Shown here: positions 1 to 9,167 of the stretch, in pieces
How the letters are laid out: every line of letters starts with the position of its first letter
Numbering within the stretch: position 1 is the first letter of the stretch
From: Sneathiella chungangensis
GTDB taxonomy: Bacteria; Pseudomonadota; Alphaproteobacteria; Sneathiellales; Sneathiellaceae
Direction: 5' to 3'
NCBI RefSeq assembly: GCF_009882935.1
Contig: NZ_WTVA01000004.1
Coordinates: 369,117 to 433,116, forward strand
DNA length: 64,000 nucleotides
Program-made: the position numbers and the translations under genes
The notes under the pieces: model-generated
Seen by the model: the letters and a program-made list of their open reading frames with translations, nothing else
Told to the model about the DNA's origin: nothing
Databases searched by the model: none

Positions 1-882
1 CTCAATCCGCTGCTGAATGGCGAAACCCGTTCTTCCTTCGCGATGACGGAGCCCGATGTTGCCTCGTCAGATGCGACGAATATCGCGACGGAAATACGGG
101 AAGAGGGGGATGAGCTTGTTCTCAATGGCCGCAAATGGTTCGCGACCGGTGGCGCCCATCCCGATTGTTCCTTCCTTATTGTCATGGGCGTTAGCGATCC
201 GGATGCCGGCCGCACGGCGCAGCACAGCATGGTCCTTGTCCCGATCGATACCCCCGGTCTTACCCTCGTGAGGGAGCTCCGCTTTATGGGTTGGGAGGAT
301 TTCGTCGCTCCGATCGGCGAATTCCGGCTGGAGAATGTCCGTGTCCCGAAGTCGAACCTCCTGGGCGAGCGCGGGCAGGGGTTCAAGGGGGCGCAGGTGC
401 GCCTTGGTCCGGCCCGGATACATCATTCGATGCGCTGTATTGGTATGGCGGAAATGGTGCTGGCGCAGATGATCGCACGGGCCCATGAGCGAAAGACATT
501 CGGCCGTACCGTCGTCGAATATGACACGGTGCAGAAATGGATCGCCGAGGCGCGCATTGATATCGACCTTAACCGCCTCTTCATCCAAAAAGCCGCCTGG
601 CTGCTTGATACCAGCCCGCACAACAACACCTGGCGCGCCGTTTCGCAGGTCAAGGTTTCTGTACCGCGAATGCTGCAAAAAGTTACAGACCGCGCCATCC
701 AGCTGTTCGGCGCCATGGGCGGCACCGACGATACGCTGATCCACCATGCGCATAGCTATGCGCGCTGGTTTCGCATCGGCGACGGTCCGGACGAGGTGCA
801 TCTCCGCCAGATATTCAAGACCGAGCCGGTCCCGGAATGGAGCATCGCAGAATGTCCCTACATCGCGCCCGGCGGGTTTTAG
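1..882 (+). CDS. Acyl-CoA dehydrogenase, ACAD10/11-like (5' partial)
   Basis: The reading frame is open from the first base, so the start lies upstream and at least the N-terminal helical domain is missing. The visible part contains the middle beta domain, with FAMTEPDVASSDATN near its beginning, and the C-terminal helical bundle ending in the segment DGPDEVHL, typical of the ACAD10/ACAD11-like and plant IBR3-like families. Such enzymes use FAD to introduce the alpha-beta double bond into acyl-CoA and pass electrons to ETF. The gene ends 16 bases before the TRAP permease start, so the two are probably co-transcribed, which suggests that the imported acid is a substrate of this pathway. The acyl-CoA dehydrogenase call is secure; the substrate is unknown. 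Confidence 0.9.
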   Translation, partial: LNPLLNGETRSSFAMTEPDVASSDATNIATEIREEGDELVLNGRKWFATGGAHPDCSFLIVMGVSDPDAGRTAQHSMVLVPIDTPGLTLVRELRFMGWEDFVAPIGEFRLENVRVPKSNLLGERGQGFKGAQVRLGPARIHHSMRCIGMAEMVLAQMIARAHERKTFGRTVVEYDTVQKWIAEARIDIDLNRLFIQKAAWLLDTSPHNNTWRAVSQVKVSVPRMLQKVTDRAIQLFGAMGGTDDTLIHHAHSYARWFRIGDGPDEVHLRQIFKTEPVPEWSIAECPYIAPGGF

Positions 883-898
883 GAATAGGAGCGTATCG

Positions 899-2803
899 GT
901 GGATATCAATTTTAAATCATTGGTGACCTGGGCCGTTTCGCTGATCGGTGTGGCGCTCGCGCTGCAGGCGATTTATGTGGCAATCGTCGGCGGTTGGGAC
1001 ATTACCTACGGACGTTCCTGGATACTTTGCGGCGCGGTTATCATTGCCCTGCTCGGCAATTCACTGGCGGACAGAGCGACCGGATCCCGCCATCCGGTTT
1101 TAAGCAAGGCGCCTCTGTGGCTTCTCTGGACAATTGACCTGATCCTGATCGCCATCTTTGTCTACGGAACGCTCAAATTCATCGAGATCCAGATCCTCAT
1201 TGAAGAAACCATATTTGAGTATGACCCGAAGGATATCGCGATTGCCTTTGCGGCGGTGATTGTCCTGCTGGAGGCAACGCGCCGACTGTTTGGCCTGCCC
1301 ATCGTGATCATTGCCGCCCTCGGTATTCTCTATTGTCTCTACGGACAGTATCTTCCGGGGTTCCTCCACCATTCCGGCTTCACGCTTAATCGTTCCATGC
1401 AGACAATCTGGTACAGTTTCCAGGGAGTTTTCGGCCTGCCAATGGGGGTTGTGCTGCAGGTCGTGCTGATTTTTGTCGTTTTTGGTGTCATTCTGGAAAG
1501 TACCGGCGCAAGTGATGCGCTGATCCGCGCCTCCGTTGCGCTTACCGGTAAGACACGCGGGGGGCCTGCCCATTCCGCCGTTGTCGCCAGCGCCGTTTTC
1601 GGCAGCATGTCGGGAAGTGTCACCGCCAATGTGGTCGGTACCGGTTCCTTCACAATTCCGATGATCAAGCGCCGCGGATTTTCGCCGGCCATGGCGGGCG
1701 GCGTCGAAGCGGCGGCGTCAACCGGCGGCCAGATCGTTCCGCCCGTGATGGGCGCGGCGGCATTTCTGATGGCCGATCTGACGGGGGAGGCCTATACGAC
1801 GATCTGTATCGCAGCCCTGATTCCGGCACTCTTTTATTATGGATCGCTTTTTGCCTCCATCTCCATTCAGGCGGGCGCGGACGGGATCGAGCCGGTTCCG
1901 GAATCAGAGCGGCCTCCGCTTAACCGCAAGGACCTGATCGCCTGTCTGATGTTTATCATTCCCATCGCGACAATCGTTTTCGTGCTGGTGATGGGACGTT
2001 CGCCTGCGCTTGCGGGATTCTGGGCGATTGTCGCGGCCGTGATTCTCGGCGCCTTCAACAAGCGCAATCGGGAGAATCCGGCGGTTATCTGGGAGACGCT
2101 GAAAAAAGCGGGCCGGTCCTGCGCCTGGATTATTGTGGCAGTGGGTTGTATTGGCGTCATTCTCGGCGTATTGAACCTGACCGGGCTTGGCATTTCCTTC
2201 GCCTCCGTGGTCGCGGAATTTAGCGAATTCTCGTTGCTCGCCGCGCTGATGACGACGGCGCTGGCCGCACTGGTTCTCGGCATGGGCATGCCCACGTTAC
2301 CCGCCTACCTGATTATTATTCTCGTGCTCGGTCCGGTCATGCAGAGGCTGGGGGCGGAACTCTTGGCAACGCATATGTTCGTCTTCTATTTCGGCGTTCT
2401 CTCGGCGATTACGCCGCCGGTTGCCATCGGCGCCTTTGCGGCCGCACCGATTGCCAATGCTCATCCATTTACGACAGCGGCGATTGCTGTGCGACTCGCA
2501 CTGGTCGGATTTATCATTCCGTTTATTTTCGTTTATGAGCCGTCGTTGCTGTTGGTCGGGACGTTCGACCCTGTCAGTTTTTTGCGGGTAACAATATGTC
2601 TGTCTCTCGCAATCTGGCTCATTAATACAGCCCTGATAGGGTATGAGAGGCAGCTACTCGGGAAACCGGAGAGGTTGTTGCGCGGACTTGCAGGCGCGGG
2701 CCTGTTGATCCAGATACCGACTTTGCAGATTGCCTTCCTGGTGATCGGCCTGTCACTGATCACTTTCGGCACCATCCGGTCCCGCCGCAAATTACCAGGT
2801 TAG
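899..2803 (+). CDS. TRAP transporter permease, fused DctQ-DctM (4TM/12TM) type
   Basis: This is a fused small and large membrane subunit of a tripartite ATP-independent periplasmic transporter, which takes up organic acids using an ion gradient. I chose a GTG start at 899 because GGAATAGGAG lies just upstream; the open frame extends further upstream only by overlapping the preceding dehydrogenase. The 634-residue product has a run of N-terminal transmembrane helices (about residues 10-150), then a large DctM-like domain with conserved glycine-rich segments such as SMSGSVTANVVGTG and AAASTGGQIVPPVMGAAAFL, which form the transport site in this family. Fused permeases usually pair with TAXI receptors, and one follows 42 bases downstream. 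The substrate cannot be read from the sequence. Confidence 0.93.
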   Translation: MDINFKSLVTWAVSLIGVALALQAIYVAIVGGWDITYGRSWILCGAVIIALLGNSLADRATGSRHPVLSKAPLWLLWTIDLILIAIFVYGTLKFIEIQILIEETIFEYDPKDIAIAFAAVIVLLEATRRLFGLPIVIIAALGILYCLYGQYLPGFLHHSGFTLNRSMQTIWYSFQGVFGLPMGVVLQVVLIFVVFGVILESTGASDALIRASVALTGKTRGGPAHSAVVASAVFGSMSGSVTANVVGTGSFTIPMIKRRGFSPAMAGGVEAAASTGGQIVPPVMGAAAFLMADLTGEAYTTICIAALIPALFYYGSLFASISIQAGADGIEPVPESERPPLNRKDLIACLMFIIPIATIVFVLVMGRSPALAGFWAIVAAVILGAFNKRNRENPAVIWETLKKAGRSCAWIIVAVGCIGVILGVLNLTGLGISFASVVAEFSEFSLLAALMTTALAALVLGMGMPTLPAYLIIILVLGPVMQRLGAELLATHMFVFYFGVLSAITPPVAIGAFAAAPIANAHPFTTAAIAVRLALVGFIIPFIFVYEPSLLLVGTFDPVSFLRVTICLSLAIWLINTALIGYERQLLGKPERLLRGLAGAGLLIQIPTLQIAFLVIGLSLITFGTIRSRRKLPG

Positions 2804-2845
2804 AAGACGTAATTGTAAAACTAGAAAAGAAAAAGGGAGAAACCA

Positions 2846-3880
2846 ATGAGAAGAAGAAGTTTACTTAAATCAATGGGGGCGGCCGTCGTCGGATTGGCGG
2901 CAACGCTGGCTGTGACGCAAACAGTTGGCGCAGCCGAGTCGTTCAAGATGGCGTCTCTTGGCTCGGCGTCTCCGTCGACAACTTTCTCGATTGCAGCGAT
3001 TGAGATCCTGAAAAAGGAATATGGCTACAAGATTCAGCTTTCAACCGGCGCCCCGGCAACCCGGCAGGCTGTTGACGCGGCCAAGAAAGACCTTGATCTG
3101 TTCGTGACTGCTGTATCGATCAATCACTTTATGAAAACCGGCACCAAGATGTATGCCAAGATGGCCGACTCAAAGGAGCTTTTCGCGGAGCTTCGCGGTA
3201 TCCTCAACTATCCGCTCGGTTCCTACCATGGGATTGTTTGGGCTGATTCCGGTATCGAAACCCTTGATGATATCAAAGGAAAGCGCATCTTTACCGGCCC
3301 GCCGTCCGGCGCGGCGCGGACTGTCGTCGAACAGATAATCAAGGGCTCGACGGGCTATGAGCCGAAGAAAGATTTTGACGCCATTAATTTGGATTGGAGT
3401 TCTGCCCTGCAGGCATTCCAGGATAAGCAGGTCGACGTCTATTTCGTGCCGACCTCCATTCCCAGCCCGCAGGTCGCCCAGCTGGCGACGATCGGCAAAA
3501 TCCGGATTCTCGGAATTCCTGATTCAGCCCTCGACTCCGAAGAGATGAAGGCCGCATCAAGCTTGCCGGGGCGTGGCTTCGTCACTCTGCCAAAAGGTCA
3601 ATATGAAAATCTCGTCAATGAAACCGATGTACGTGTCCTGAACACAATGGTTGGTCTCGGCACGAACAAATGGATGAGTGAAGAAGATGCCTACAAGATC
3701 ACAAAAGGGATTTTCACCCATAATGCAGAGCTCGCTCAGGCCGCTGCCTGGATGAAGAATATCACCCCTGAAACCGGGCTGCAGCAAATGAATATGCCGC
3801 TGCATATCGGTGCTTATAAATACTACAAGGAAGTGGGTGTTGAGGTTCCGGATGAATTGATTCCGCCGGAAGCAAAATAA
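2846..3880 (+). CDS. TAXI-family TRAP transporter solute-binding protein
   Basis: This is a periplasmic substrate receptor that delivers solute to the fused permease encoded just upstream. The 344-residue product starts MRRRSLLKSMGAA, a twin-arginine-like signal (RRSLLK) followed by a hydrophobic stretch and a likely cleavage near VGAAES, so export through Tat is plausible. The mature part begins FKMASLGSASPSTTFS and has the two-lobed TAXI fold, with GKRIFTGPPSGAARTVVE in the middle. GGGAG lies at normal spacing before the ATG. A strong hairpin terminator follows, closing the dehydrogenase-permease-receptor transcript. The ligand is unknown; a cyclic or branched carboxylic acid would suit the neighbouring genes, but that is inference. 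Confidence 0.93.
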   Translation: MRRRSLLKSMGAAVVGLAATLAVTQTVGAAESFKMASLGSASPSTTFSIAAIEILKKEYGYKIQLSTGAPATRQAVDAAKKDLDLFVTAVSINHFMKTGTKMYAKMADSKELFAELRGILNYPLGSYHGIVWADSGIETLDDIKGKRIFTGPPSGAARTVVEQIIKGSTGYEPKKDFDAINLDWSSALQAFQDKQVDVYFVPTSIPSPQVAQLATIGKIRILGIPDSALDSEEMKAASSLPGRGFVTLPKGQYENLVNETDVRVLNTMVGLGTNKWMSEEDAYKITKGIFTHNAELAQAAAWMKNITPETGLQQMNMPLHIGAYKYYKEVGVEVPDELIPPEAK

Positions 3881-3892
3881 GCTTTCTCCCAG

Positions 3893-3939
3893 GAATTGCG
3901 CCGCTTGCGCTTATGCGTGGCGGCGCAATTCATGTTTTT
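3893..3939 (+). terminator. Rho-independent terminator after the TRAP receptor
   Basis: Arms GAATTGCGCCGC (3893-3904) and GCGGCGCAATTC (3920-3931) form a perfect 12-bp stem, and TTTTT follows at 3935-3939. It starts 12 bases after the receptor stop codon and 29 bases before the next gene. Confidence 0.85.
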
Positions 3940-3967
3940 GGACTTATTTAACTAACGTGGAAAATTA

Positions 3968-4945
3968 ATGATGCGCGCCCTCATCTGTACGGACTTCGCT
4001 GGCCCCCCCTCCCTTCATGTGGAAGACGTACAGACGCCCAGGCCCGAAGCCGGCGAAGTGCTGATCGAGGTCGTTGCCGCGGGTATCTGCTTTGCCGATA
4101 CGCTGATGAGCCGCAACAAGCACCAGAACAAGCATGAACCGCCTTTTTCGACCGGAATGGAGGTGGGCGGGATCGTTGCCGGCCTCGGGCCGGATGTCGA
4201 TGGATTAAAGATTGGCGATTCCGTCGCGGCGCTGGTCTATGACGGTGGTCATGCCGAATATGTTTGCGCTAAAGCCTACGAAACATTTCTCCTGCCGGAA
4301 GGGTGCGATCCGGTTCAGGCCGCAGCCCTCCTGTCCGTCGCGCTGACCTCGGAAATTGCGCTTGTTGAAAAGGGGCGGGTCGCGCCCGGTGATACCGTTC
4401 TGATCGGCGGCGCCGCGGGCGGGGTCGGACTGTCGGCTGTCCAGCTTGCAAAATTTCACAGCGCGAGAGTCATTGCCGCCGTCAGCGATGATGCGAAAGC
4501 GGCCGCCTGTCTCGCCGCCGGCGCCGACGCGGCAATCATCTACGGTCCCGACCTTCGCGAGCAGGTGAAAGCGGCAAATGAGGGACGGGATGTCGATATT
4601 GTCCTTGATCCGGTCGGCGGATCCTTTGCCGAGCAGGCCGCCCATTGCCTCGATTGGGACGGACGCTACCTCGTCATCGGCTTTGCCGGTGGGGGTATTC
4701 CGAATTTCGCCGCCAACCGATTGTTGGTCAAGAACCGATCCGTACTCGGTGTTGTGCTCGGCTATTATCGCTGGCGCAAGCCCGCTCGCCTGGCCGAGGC
4801 TGCCGATGTCGTGCTGCAAGCGATCCGTGACGGCGCGCTCAACGTCCCGACTGCCCCCCTCGAAGGTCTGGAAGCCGTTCCGGGGGCCATGCTCCGGATC
4901 GAGAACCGGCAGATGATCGGCAAAGCCGTCGTCAAACTCACCTGA
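3968..4945 (+). CDS. Quinone oxidoreductase / zinc-independent MDR-family reductase
   Basis: This is a medium-chain dehydrogenase/reductase of the NADPH:quinone oxidoreductase (QOR) group, 325 residues, the usual length. The N-terminal GroES-like domain has GICFADTLMSRNKHQ, which lacks the cysteines of the zinc-binding alcohol dehydrogenases. The Rossmann domain begins at VLIGGAAGGVGLSAVQLAK, the AAGGVG nucleotide-binding motif of QORs, near residue 142. It probably reduces an enone, quinone or enoyl-CoA with NADPH. The frame begins with two ATG codons (3968 and 3971), and either could be used. A terminator lies upstream, so the gene is likely transcribed separately; it converges on the monooxygenase gene with 6 bases between them. 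Confidence 0.88.
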   Translation: MMRALICTDFAGPPSLHVEDVQTPRPEAGEVLIEVVAAGICFADTLMSRNKHQNKHEPPFSTGMEVGGIVAGLGPDVDGLKIGDSVAALVYDGGHAEYVCAKAYETFLLPEGCDPVQAAALLSVALTSEIALVEKGRVAPGDTVLIGGAAGGVGLSAVQLAKFHSARVIAAVSDDAKAAACLAAGADAAIIYGPDLREQVKAANEGRDVDIVLDPVGGSFAEQAAHCLDWDGRYLVIGFAGGGIPNFAANRLLVKNRSVLGVVLGYYRWRKPARLAEAADVVLQAIRDGALNVPTAPLEGLEAVPGAMLRIENRQMIGKAVVKLT

Positions 4946-4951
4946 GGCGGC

Positions 4952-6619
4952 TTAAGCCAGCGATTTTTCAGGCTCTTGCGGTTGTGACGCCGGATCCCCC
5001 GCGAAGCGGATCCCCTCATAATCGTTGCCGGCGATCGCGGAAATCCGGGCGTTGTATTTCGGTGTTCCGCCGTTATAGACGAAATAGCGGATGCGCCCGG
5101 CCTCATGTCCCTTGACGTTGGAGTTGTAGCCGGTAAACCAGGATTTGGCCTTGCGCATCAGCATGATCTTGTACATCTCGGCGACTTCATGGGTCCAGTC
5201 CGCCTCCGCCTCGGCCGTTGCTTCCGCGCGTTGGTAGCCATGGCTCCAGATATATTCGAGTAGGTCCATGCACCAATTGACACCGCTTTCGATACCACGG
5301 GGATAATTGGTGGAAGCGGAGCCGCTTTGCGGGCCGTTCGGCATCAGCAGGTTCGGGAAGCCGTGAACAAGCATACCTAAGAATGTTTCCGGGCCATCCT
5401 CCCATTTATCCTTGAGTTTCGTGCCGCCGACGCCGCGGATGTCGATATGATCATACGCGCCGGTCATCGCATCGAAGCCTGTAGAATAGACGATCACGTC
5501 GAGGTCATAGTCTTGCGCCGTTGTTCTCAAACCCGTTTCCGTGACGCGTTCAAGCGGCGTTTCGGCGAGGTCGACCAGATGAACGTTGTCGCGATTATAG
5601 GCTTCGAAATAGCCGGTCTCCAACGGTACGCGCTGCACGCCGAAGCCGTGATCTTTCGGAATGAGCTTGTTGGCGACCACCTGGTCCTTCACCCGCTGGC
5701 GGATGCGGTTCGCGATATATTCGGAAAATTCGGCATTCGCCGCCTCATCCATGAAGATTTCGCGGAAATTGCTGAGCCATATGCCGAAGCCGGGTTCGTC
5801 ATAAAGGCGATCCCATAGGGCGATCCGCTCTTCCTTCGTCACATCATAGAAGGAGCGGCGGTCCGGTCGATGCACGAAACCGCCGGGCGTCTTGCTGCAG
5901 ATATCGAAGATTTTATCGTATCGGGAGCGGATATCCGCCATTTCCTCTTTCGAGATTTCGCTGTTGTTAAGCGGCGCGCTCCAGTTCGGGCGGCGTTGAA
6001 AGACGAAGAGGTCTCCCGCGTCCTCGGCGACGACCGGTATAATCTGGATGGCCGTCGCGCCGGTTCCGATAATTCCGACCTTCTTGCCCTTGAGATCGAT
6101 CCCATCATGCGGCCAGTAATAGGTATGGAAAGACGGCCCCTTGAAATCGTTGATACCTTCCAGTTTCGGTAGCGTTGGCTGAGAGAGAAGGCCAACGGCC
6201 ATGATCACGAAACGGCAGGTTAGTTCCCGCCCGTCGCCGGTCTTTAGCCGCCAGATATTCTCATTCTCCTCAAAATAGGCTGCCTCCACCTTGCAATTGA
6301 ATTGCATATTATCGCGCAGGCCGAATTTGTCGGCGACGAAATTAAGGTAGCGGAGATTCTCCGGCTGGCTCGAAAACCGTTCTTTCCAGTGCCATTCATC
6401 GAGAACTTCGGGCGAGAAGGAGTAGCCATATGTATAGCTTTCGGAGTCGAATCTGGCGCCGGGATAGCGGTTATTATACCAGGTGCCGCCCAGATTATCG
6501 CTGGCCTCCAGCACCGTCGCACGAATACCTTTGTCGAGGAGGCGCTTGATCTGGTATATCCCGGCAACGCCGGCGCCAATGACAATTACCTCATAATCCG
6601 TTTCATGCCGTTGGGTCAT
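4952..6619 (-). CDS. Type I Baeyer-Villiger monooxygenase (cyclohexanone monooxygenase-like)
   Basis: This flavoprotein probably inserts oxygen next to a ketone carbonyl, giving an ester or lactone, using FAD, NADPH and O2. With the start at 6619 it is 555 residues, the family's usual size. That start has AGGAGC seven bases upstream, whereas the frame's first ATG at 6661 has no good ribosome site. Visible motifs are the FAD Rossmann site GAGVAG (about residues 15-20), the complete BVMO fingerprint FxGxxxHxxxWP at residues 159-170 and the second Rossmann site GTGATAI that binds NADPH. The fingerprint separates it from simple flavin N-hydroxylases. Together with the CoA-handling genes around it, it suggests degradation of a cyclic or long-chain ketone; the substrate is not known. 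Confidence 0.92.
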   Translation of the reverse strand: MTQRHETDYEVIVIGAGVAGIYQIKRLLDKGIRATVLEASDNLGGTWYNNRYPGARFDSESYTYGYSFSPEVLDEWHWKERFSSQPENLRYLNFVADKFGLRDNMQFNCKVEAAYFEENENIWRLKTGDGRELTCRFVIMAVGLLSQPTLPKLEGINDFKGPSFHTYYWPHDGIDLKGKKVGIIGTGATAIQIIPVVAEDAGDLFVFQRRPNWSAPLNNSEISKEEMADIRSRYDKIFDICSKTPGGFVHRPDRRSFYDVTKEERIALWDRLYDEPGFGIWLSNFREIFMDEAANAEFSEYIANRIRQRVKDQVVANKLIPKDHGFGVQRVPLETGYFEAYNRDNVHLVDLAETPLERVTETGLRTTAQDYDLDVIVYSTGFDAMTGAYDHIDIRGVGGTKLKDKWEDGPETFLGMLVHGFPNLLMPNGPQSGSASTNYPRGIESGVNWCMDLLEYIWSHGYQRAEATAEAEADWTHEVAEMYKIMLMRKAKSWFTGYNSNVKGHEAGRIRYFVYNGGTPKYNARISAIAGNDYEGIRFAGDPASQPQEPEKSLA

Positions 6620-6744
6620 GTTTTGCTCCTGGTCTTGTTTATTTTTATTGCCGGTTCGCAAATCAAAGATGAGCAGTTCTTTATATTAAAGATCATTACG
6701 GGCCGTGTCACAAGGTACTTTTCATGGGGCCGAACGCGTGCAGA

Positions 6745-6773
6745 TTGACAGGGGCAAAGCAAGACAGTAATCA
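6745..6773 (+). promoter_or_regulatory. Possible sigma-70 promoter for the transglutaminase-ECH pair
   Basis: TTGACA at 6745-6750 is followed, after 17 bases, by TAATCA at 6768-6773, about 60 bases before the start codon at 6834. The -35 is perfect and the -10 is poor, so this is a tentative call. It lies in the 214-base divergent gap between the monooxygenase and this operon; I saw nothing else clear there. Confidence 0.3.
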
Positions 6774-6833
6774 GGAAGACGCAGTAGAACCCCGAATGCT
6801 GTCGTTCTGTCGCCAAAAAAAGGATCAATAAAG

Positions 6834-7568
6834 ATGGCGCGCCAAAATGACTTTCAACCCGACGCGGAAGAATATCTCGCTCCCGCGGAATATGTCGACA
6901 GCGACGCCCCCGCCGTTCGGGATTTTGTCGCCGCCGCCTTGAAAGGATTGCCGGCTGACGCATCGGCCAGCGACAAAGCCATTCGATTGTTCGAGGCCGT
7001 GCGGGACGGATTACGCTACGATCCCTATAAGATTTCGCTGGATCCTGACGCCTATCGCGCGAGCACGATTGCGAAGGCTGACGCAGGATATTGTGTGCCT
7101 AAGGCGATCCTGCTGACCGCCTGTCTGCGCGCGGCGGGAATTCCGGCGGCGCTCGGCTTTGCCGACGTGCGCAACCATCTCAACACGGCAAAGCTTACCG
7201 AACTTATGGGCACCGATCTGTTTATCTATCATGGGTACGTACAGCTCTGGCTCGGCAATGAAAGCTACAAGATTACGCCGGCCTTCAATATTGAGCTGTG
7301 CGAGCGGTTCGGCGTAAAGCCCCTTGTTTTCAACGGAACGTCAGATGCCCTCTTTCACGAATACAATCAGAACGACCAACGGCATATGGAGTATGTGAAT
7401 GATCGCGGGCTTTTCAGGGATGTTCCGATCGATCAATTCCTCAAGGATTTTCGCGAAGCCTATCCGAATATGGTCACCCATATCGACAGGGGAGAGGCAC
7501 GAGACATCAAAGACACCTTTACAGCCGATGAGAGCCGGAAGGAAAAAAAAGGGGAGATATCCGCATGA
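6834..7568 (+). CDS. Transglutaminase-like domain protein
   Basis: This is a cytoplasmic-looking 244-residue protein with a transglutaminase/protease-like core. The cysteine motif is [22 protein letters not shown] (Cys87) and the histidine motif is [11 protein letters not shown] (His133). In canonical members a catalytic aspartate follows the histidine strand; here that place reads KITPAFN, with no aspartate visible, so the triad is altered. Many bacterial homologues are of unknown function and sit beside acyl-CoA metabolism genes. The stop overlaps the start of the enoyl-CoA hydratase by four bases (ATGA), so translation of the two is coupled. Function in this pathway is unknown; hydrolysis or transfer of an amide or thioester is possible. 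Confidence 0.8.
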   Translation: MARQNDFQPDAEEYLAPAEYVDSDAPAVRDFVAAALKGLPADASASDKAIRLFEAVRDGLRYDPYKISLDPDAYRASTIAKADAGYCVPKAILLTACLRAAGIPAALGFADVRNHLNTAKLTELMGTDLFIYHGYVQLWLGNESYKITPAFNIELCERFGVKPLVFNGTSDALFHEYNQNDQRHMEYVNDRGLFRDVPIDQFLKDFREAYPNMVTHIDRGEARDIKDTFTADESRKEKKGEISA

Positions 7569-8374
7569 CCGATCGCTACGCCGCGTATACGAAGCTGAAG
7601 TTTGACTATCCAGCGCCGCGCGTCCTTCGCCTGACATTCAACCGGCCGGAAACCTTCAATTCGGTCGATGCCGAGACGCATACCCAGATCACCGACGTCT
7701 GGCGGGACATCGATCGGGACCCCGACGTCAACGCGGTCATCGTGACGGGAACCGGCAAGGCTTTTTCCGCCGGTGGCGACTTCGGAATGATCGAGGATAT
7801 GACCGGTAATTTCGATGCGGTGATGCGCACCTGGAAAGAGGCAAAGGATCTCGTCTACAATATTATCAACTGCAACAAGCCGATCATTTCTGCGATCAAC
7901 GGCCCGGCGGCGGGGGCGGGACTGGTTGTCGGTATCCTTGCGGATGTATCGATCGCCGGCAAGGCGGCAAAAATCGTTGATGGTCATCCGCGCCTTGGTG
8001 TGGCGGCCGGCGACGTCGCGGCGATCATATGGCCGCTCCTCTGCGGCATGGCGAAGGCGAAATACTATCTTCTCACCTGCAAGGCGGTAAGCGGAGAGGA
8101 AGCTGATCGTATCGGACTTGTCTCCATGTGCGTCGAGGATGATGTCCTGCAGGAAACGGCCCTGCAGATCGCGACGGATCTCGCCAGCGGATCACAAAGC
8201 TCTATCCGCTGGACCAAATATTCCCTGAATAACTGGCTTCGTCAGGCGGGACCGATTTTTGACACGTCGACGGCCCTCGAAATGCTTGGCTTCATGGGCG
8301 AGGATGTGAAGGAGGGGGTTGCCTCCCATCGCGAGAAACGCCCGCCCGAGTTCCGCAAGGATTGCCCGCTTTGA
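7565..8374 (+). CDS. Enoyl-CoA hydratase/isomerase (crotonase family)
   Basis: This is a 269-residue crotonase-fold enzyme acting on a CoA thioester. It has the family landmarks [12 protein letters not shown] near the N terminus, [16 protein letters not shown] for the first oxyanion-hole region (about residues 60-75) and the segment [21 protein letters not shown] for the second. In typical hydratases the second segment carries a catalytic glutamate (AxGGGxEL); here that place is occupied by glycine/valine. The downstream region reads [10 protein letters not shown], where hydratases have LPE, so it may not be a standard hydratase. Other crotonase reactions (isomerase, hydrolase, ring-opening) are possible. 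It is translationally coupled to the transglutaminase-like gene. Confidence 0.88.
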   Translation: MTDRYAAYTKLKFDYPAPRVLRLTFNRPETFNSVDAETHTQITDVWRDIDRDPDVNAVIVTGTGKAFSAGGDFGMIEDMTGNFDAVMRTWKEAKDLVYNIINCNKPIISAINGPAAGAGLVVGILADVSIAGKAAKIVDGHPRLGVAAGDVAAIIWPLLCGMAKAKYYLLTCKAVSGEEADRIGLVSMCVEDDVLQETALQIATDLASGSQSSIRWTKYSLNNWLRQAGPIFDTSTALEMLGFMGEDVKEGVASHREKRPPEFRKDCPL

Positions 8375-8383
8375 ACGGGTCGC

Positions 8384-9145
8384 CTAACCATGCATGGTGA
8401 GACCGCCTGATACGGAAATTGTCTGGCCGGTGATGAAACCGGCGTCGTCAGAGGCCAGAAAGCAGACAATCCCCGGAAAATCCGAGGGCTCAGCAAGACG
8501 GCGCATCGGGATGGCCCGCTTTAACCCTTCCGCGATTTTCGCTCCCTTGTCGCCGACCGCGACGGCCGCAAAAAGGGGCGTGTCCGTCGGGCCGGGGCAG
8601 ACGACATTTACTTGAATTCCGGCGCGGGCCAGCTCCCGTGCGACAGTTTTGCTAAAAGATATGATCCCGCCCTTGCAGGCCGAATAGACCGCTTCGCCGG
8701 AAGAACCGACGCGGCCGGCATCGGAGCTGATGTTGATGACCCGGCCGCCGCCGTTTTTGACCATTCCGGGAAGCACAGCGTGATGCATATGAAGCGGGCC
8801 GTAGAGATTGATATCAATCACTTTTTTCCACAGATCCACATCCGTTTCGAGAAATGTTTCCATCCGGTCCCAGCCGGCGTTATTCACCAGAAAATCGATG
8901 GGACCGCTGTCTTCCGCGGCCCTTACTGCCGCGTCTATCTGGGCTCTGTCCGTAATATCAACCGCAAATGCCGACGCGTTTCCGCCGGCGGCTTCGATCA
9001 TGGCGACGGTTTCCTCGGCGCCGGGGCCATTTGCGTCAAAGATAATGACGTCCGATTCTTCTTCTGCGAAACGACGGGCGATGCTGCGCCCAATACCACT
9101 TGCGCCGCCCGTTATAATAACGCGCTTTCCTGCCAGTCCCCGCAT
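8384..9145 (-). CDS. SDR family oxidoreductase, BadH-like
   Basis: This is a classical short-chain dehydrogenase/reductase of 253 residues. Visible motifs are the cofactor site TGGASGIG (about residues 12-19), NNAG near 88, the catalytic Ser and Tyr-x3-Lys in ISSDAG...VYSACKGG, and the C-terminal VVCPGPTDTPLF. That last motif and the overall pattern resemble 2-hydroxycyclohexanecarboxyl-CoA dehydrogenase (BadH) of anaerobic cyclic-acid degradation; resemblance to BadH is from memory, not a search. GGGAG sits before the start codon. It diverges from the tandem TetR gene, a classic arrangement for a regulator and its target. It may oxidise a hydroxyacyl-CoA made in the neighbouring pathway. Confidence 0.9.
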   Translation of the reverse strand: MRGLAGKRVIITGGASGIGRSIARRFAEEESDVIIFDANGPGAEETVAMIEAAGGNASAFAVDITDRAQIDAAVRAAEDSGPIDFLVNNAGWDRMETFLETDVDLWKKVIDINLYGPLHMHHAVLPGMVKNGGGRVINISSDAGRVGSSGEAVYSACKGGIISFSKTVARELARAGIQVNVVCPGPTDTPLFAAVAVGDKGAKIAEGLKRAIPMRRLAEPSDFPGIVCFLASDDAGFITGQTISVSGGLTMHG

Positions 9146-9167
9146 TAAAATCTCCCTGGTTAAACCG

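Noticed and set aside
746-898. Longer N terminus for the TRAP permease
   Set aside because: The upstream 51 codons lie within the acyl-CoA dehydrogenase gene and are arginine-rich; the GTG at 899 has a good ribosome site and begins just before helix 1.
67-909. 280-codon minus-strand open frame
   Set aside because: It is antisense to the acyl-CoA dehydrogenase, whose frame has clear motifs; the minus-strand product has none.
8808-9167. Extended N terminus of the tandem TetR protein
   Set aside because: It would overlap the divergent SDR gene completely and the residues are low-complexity antisense.
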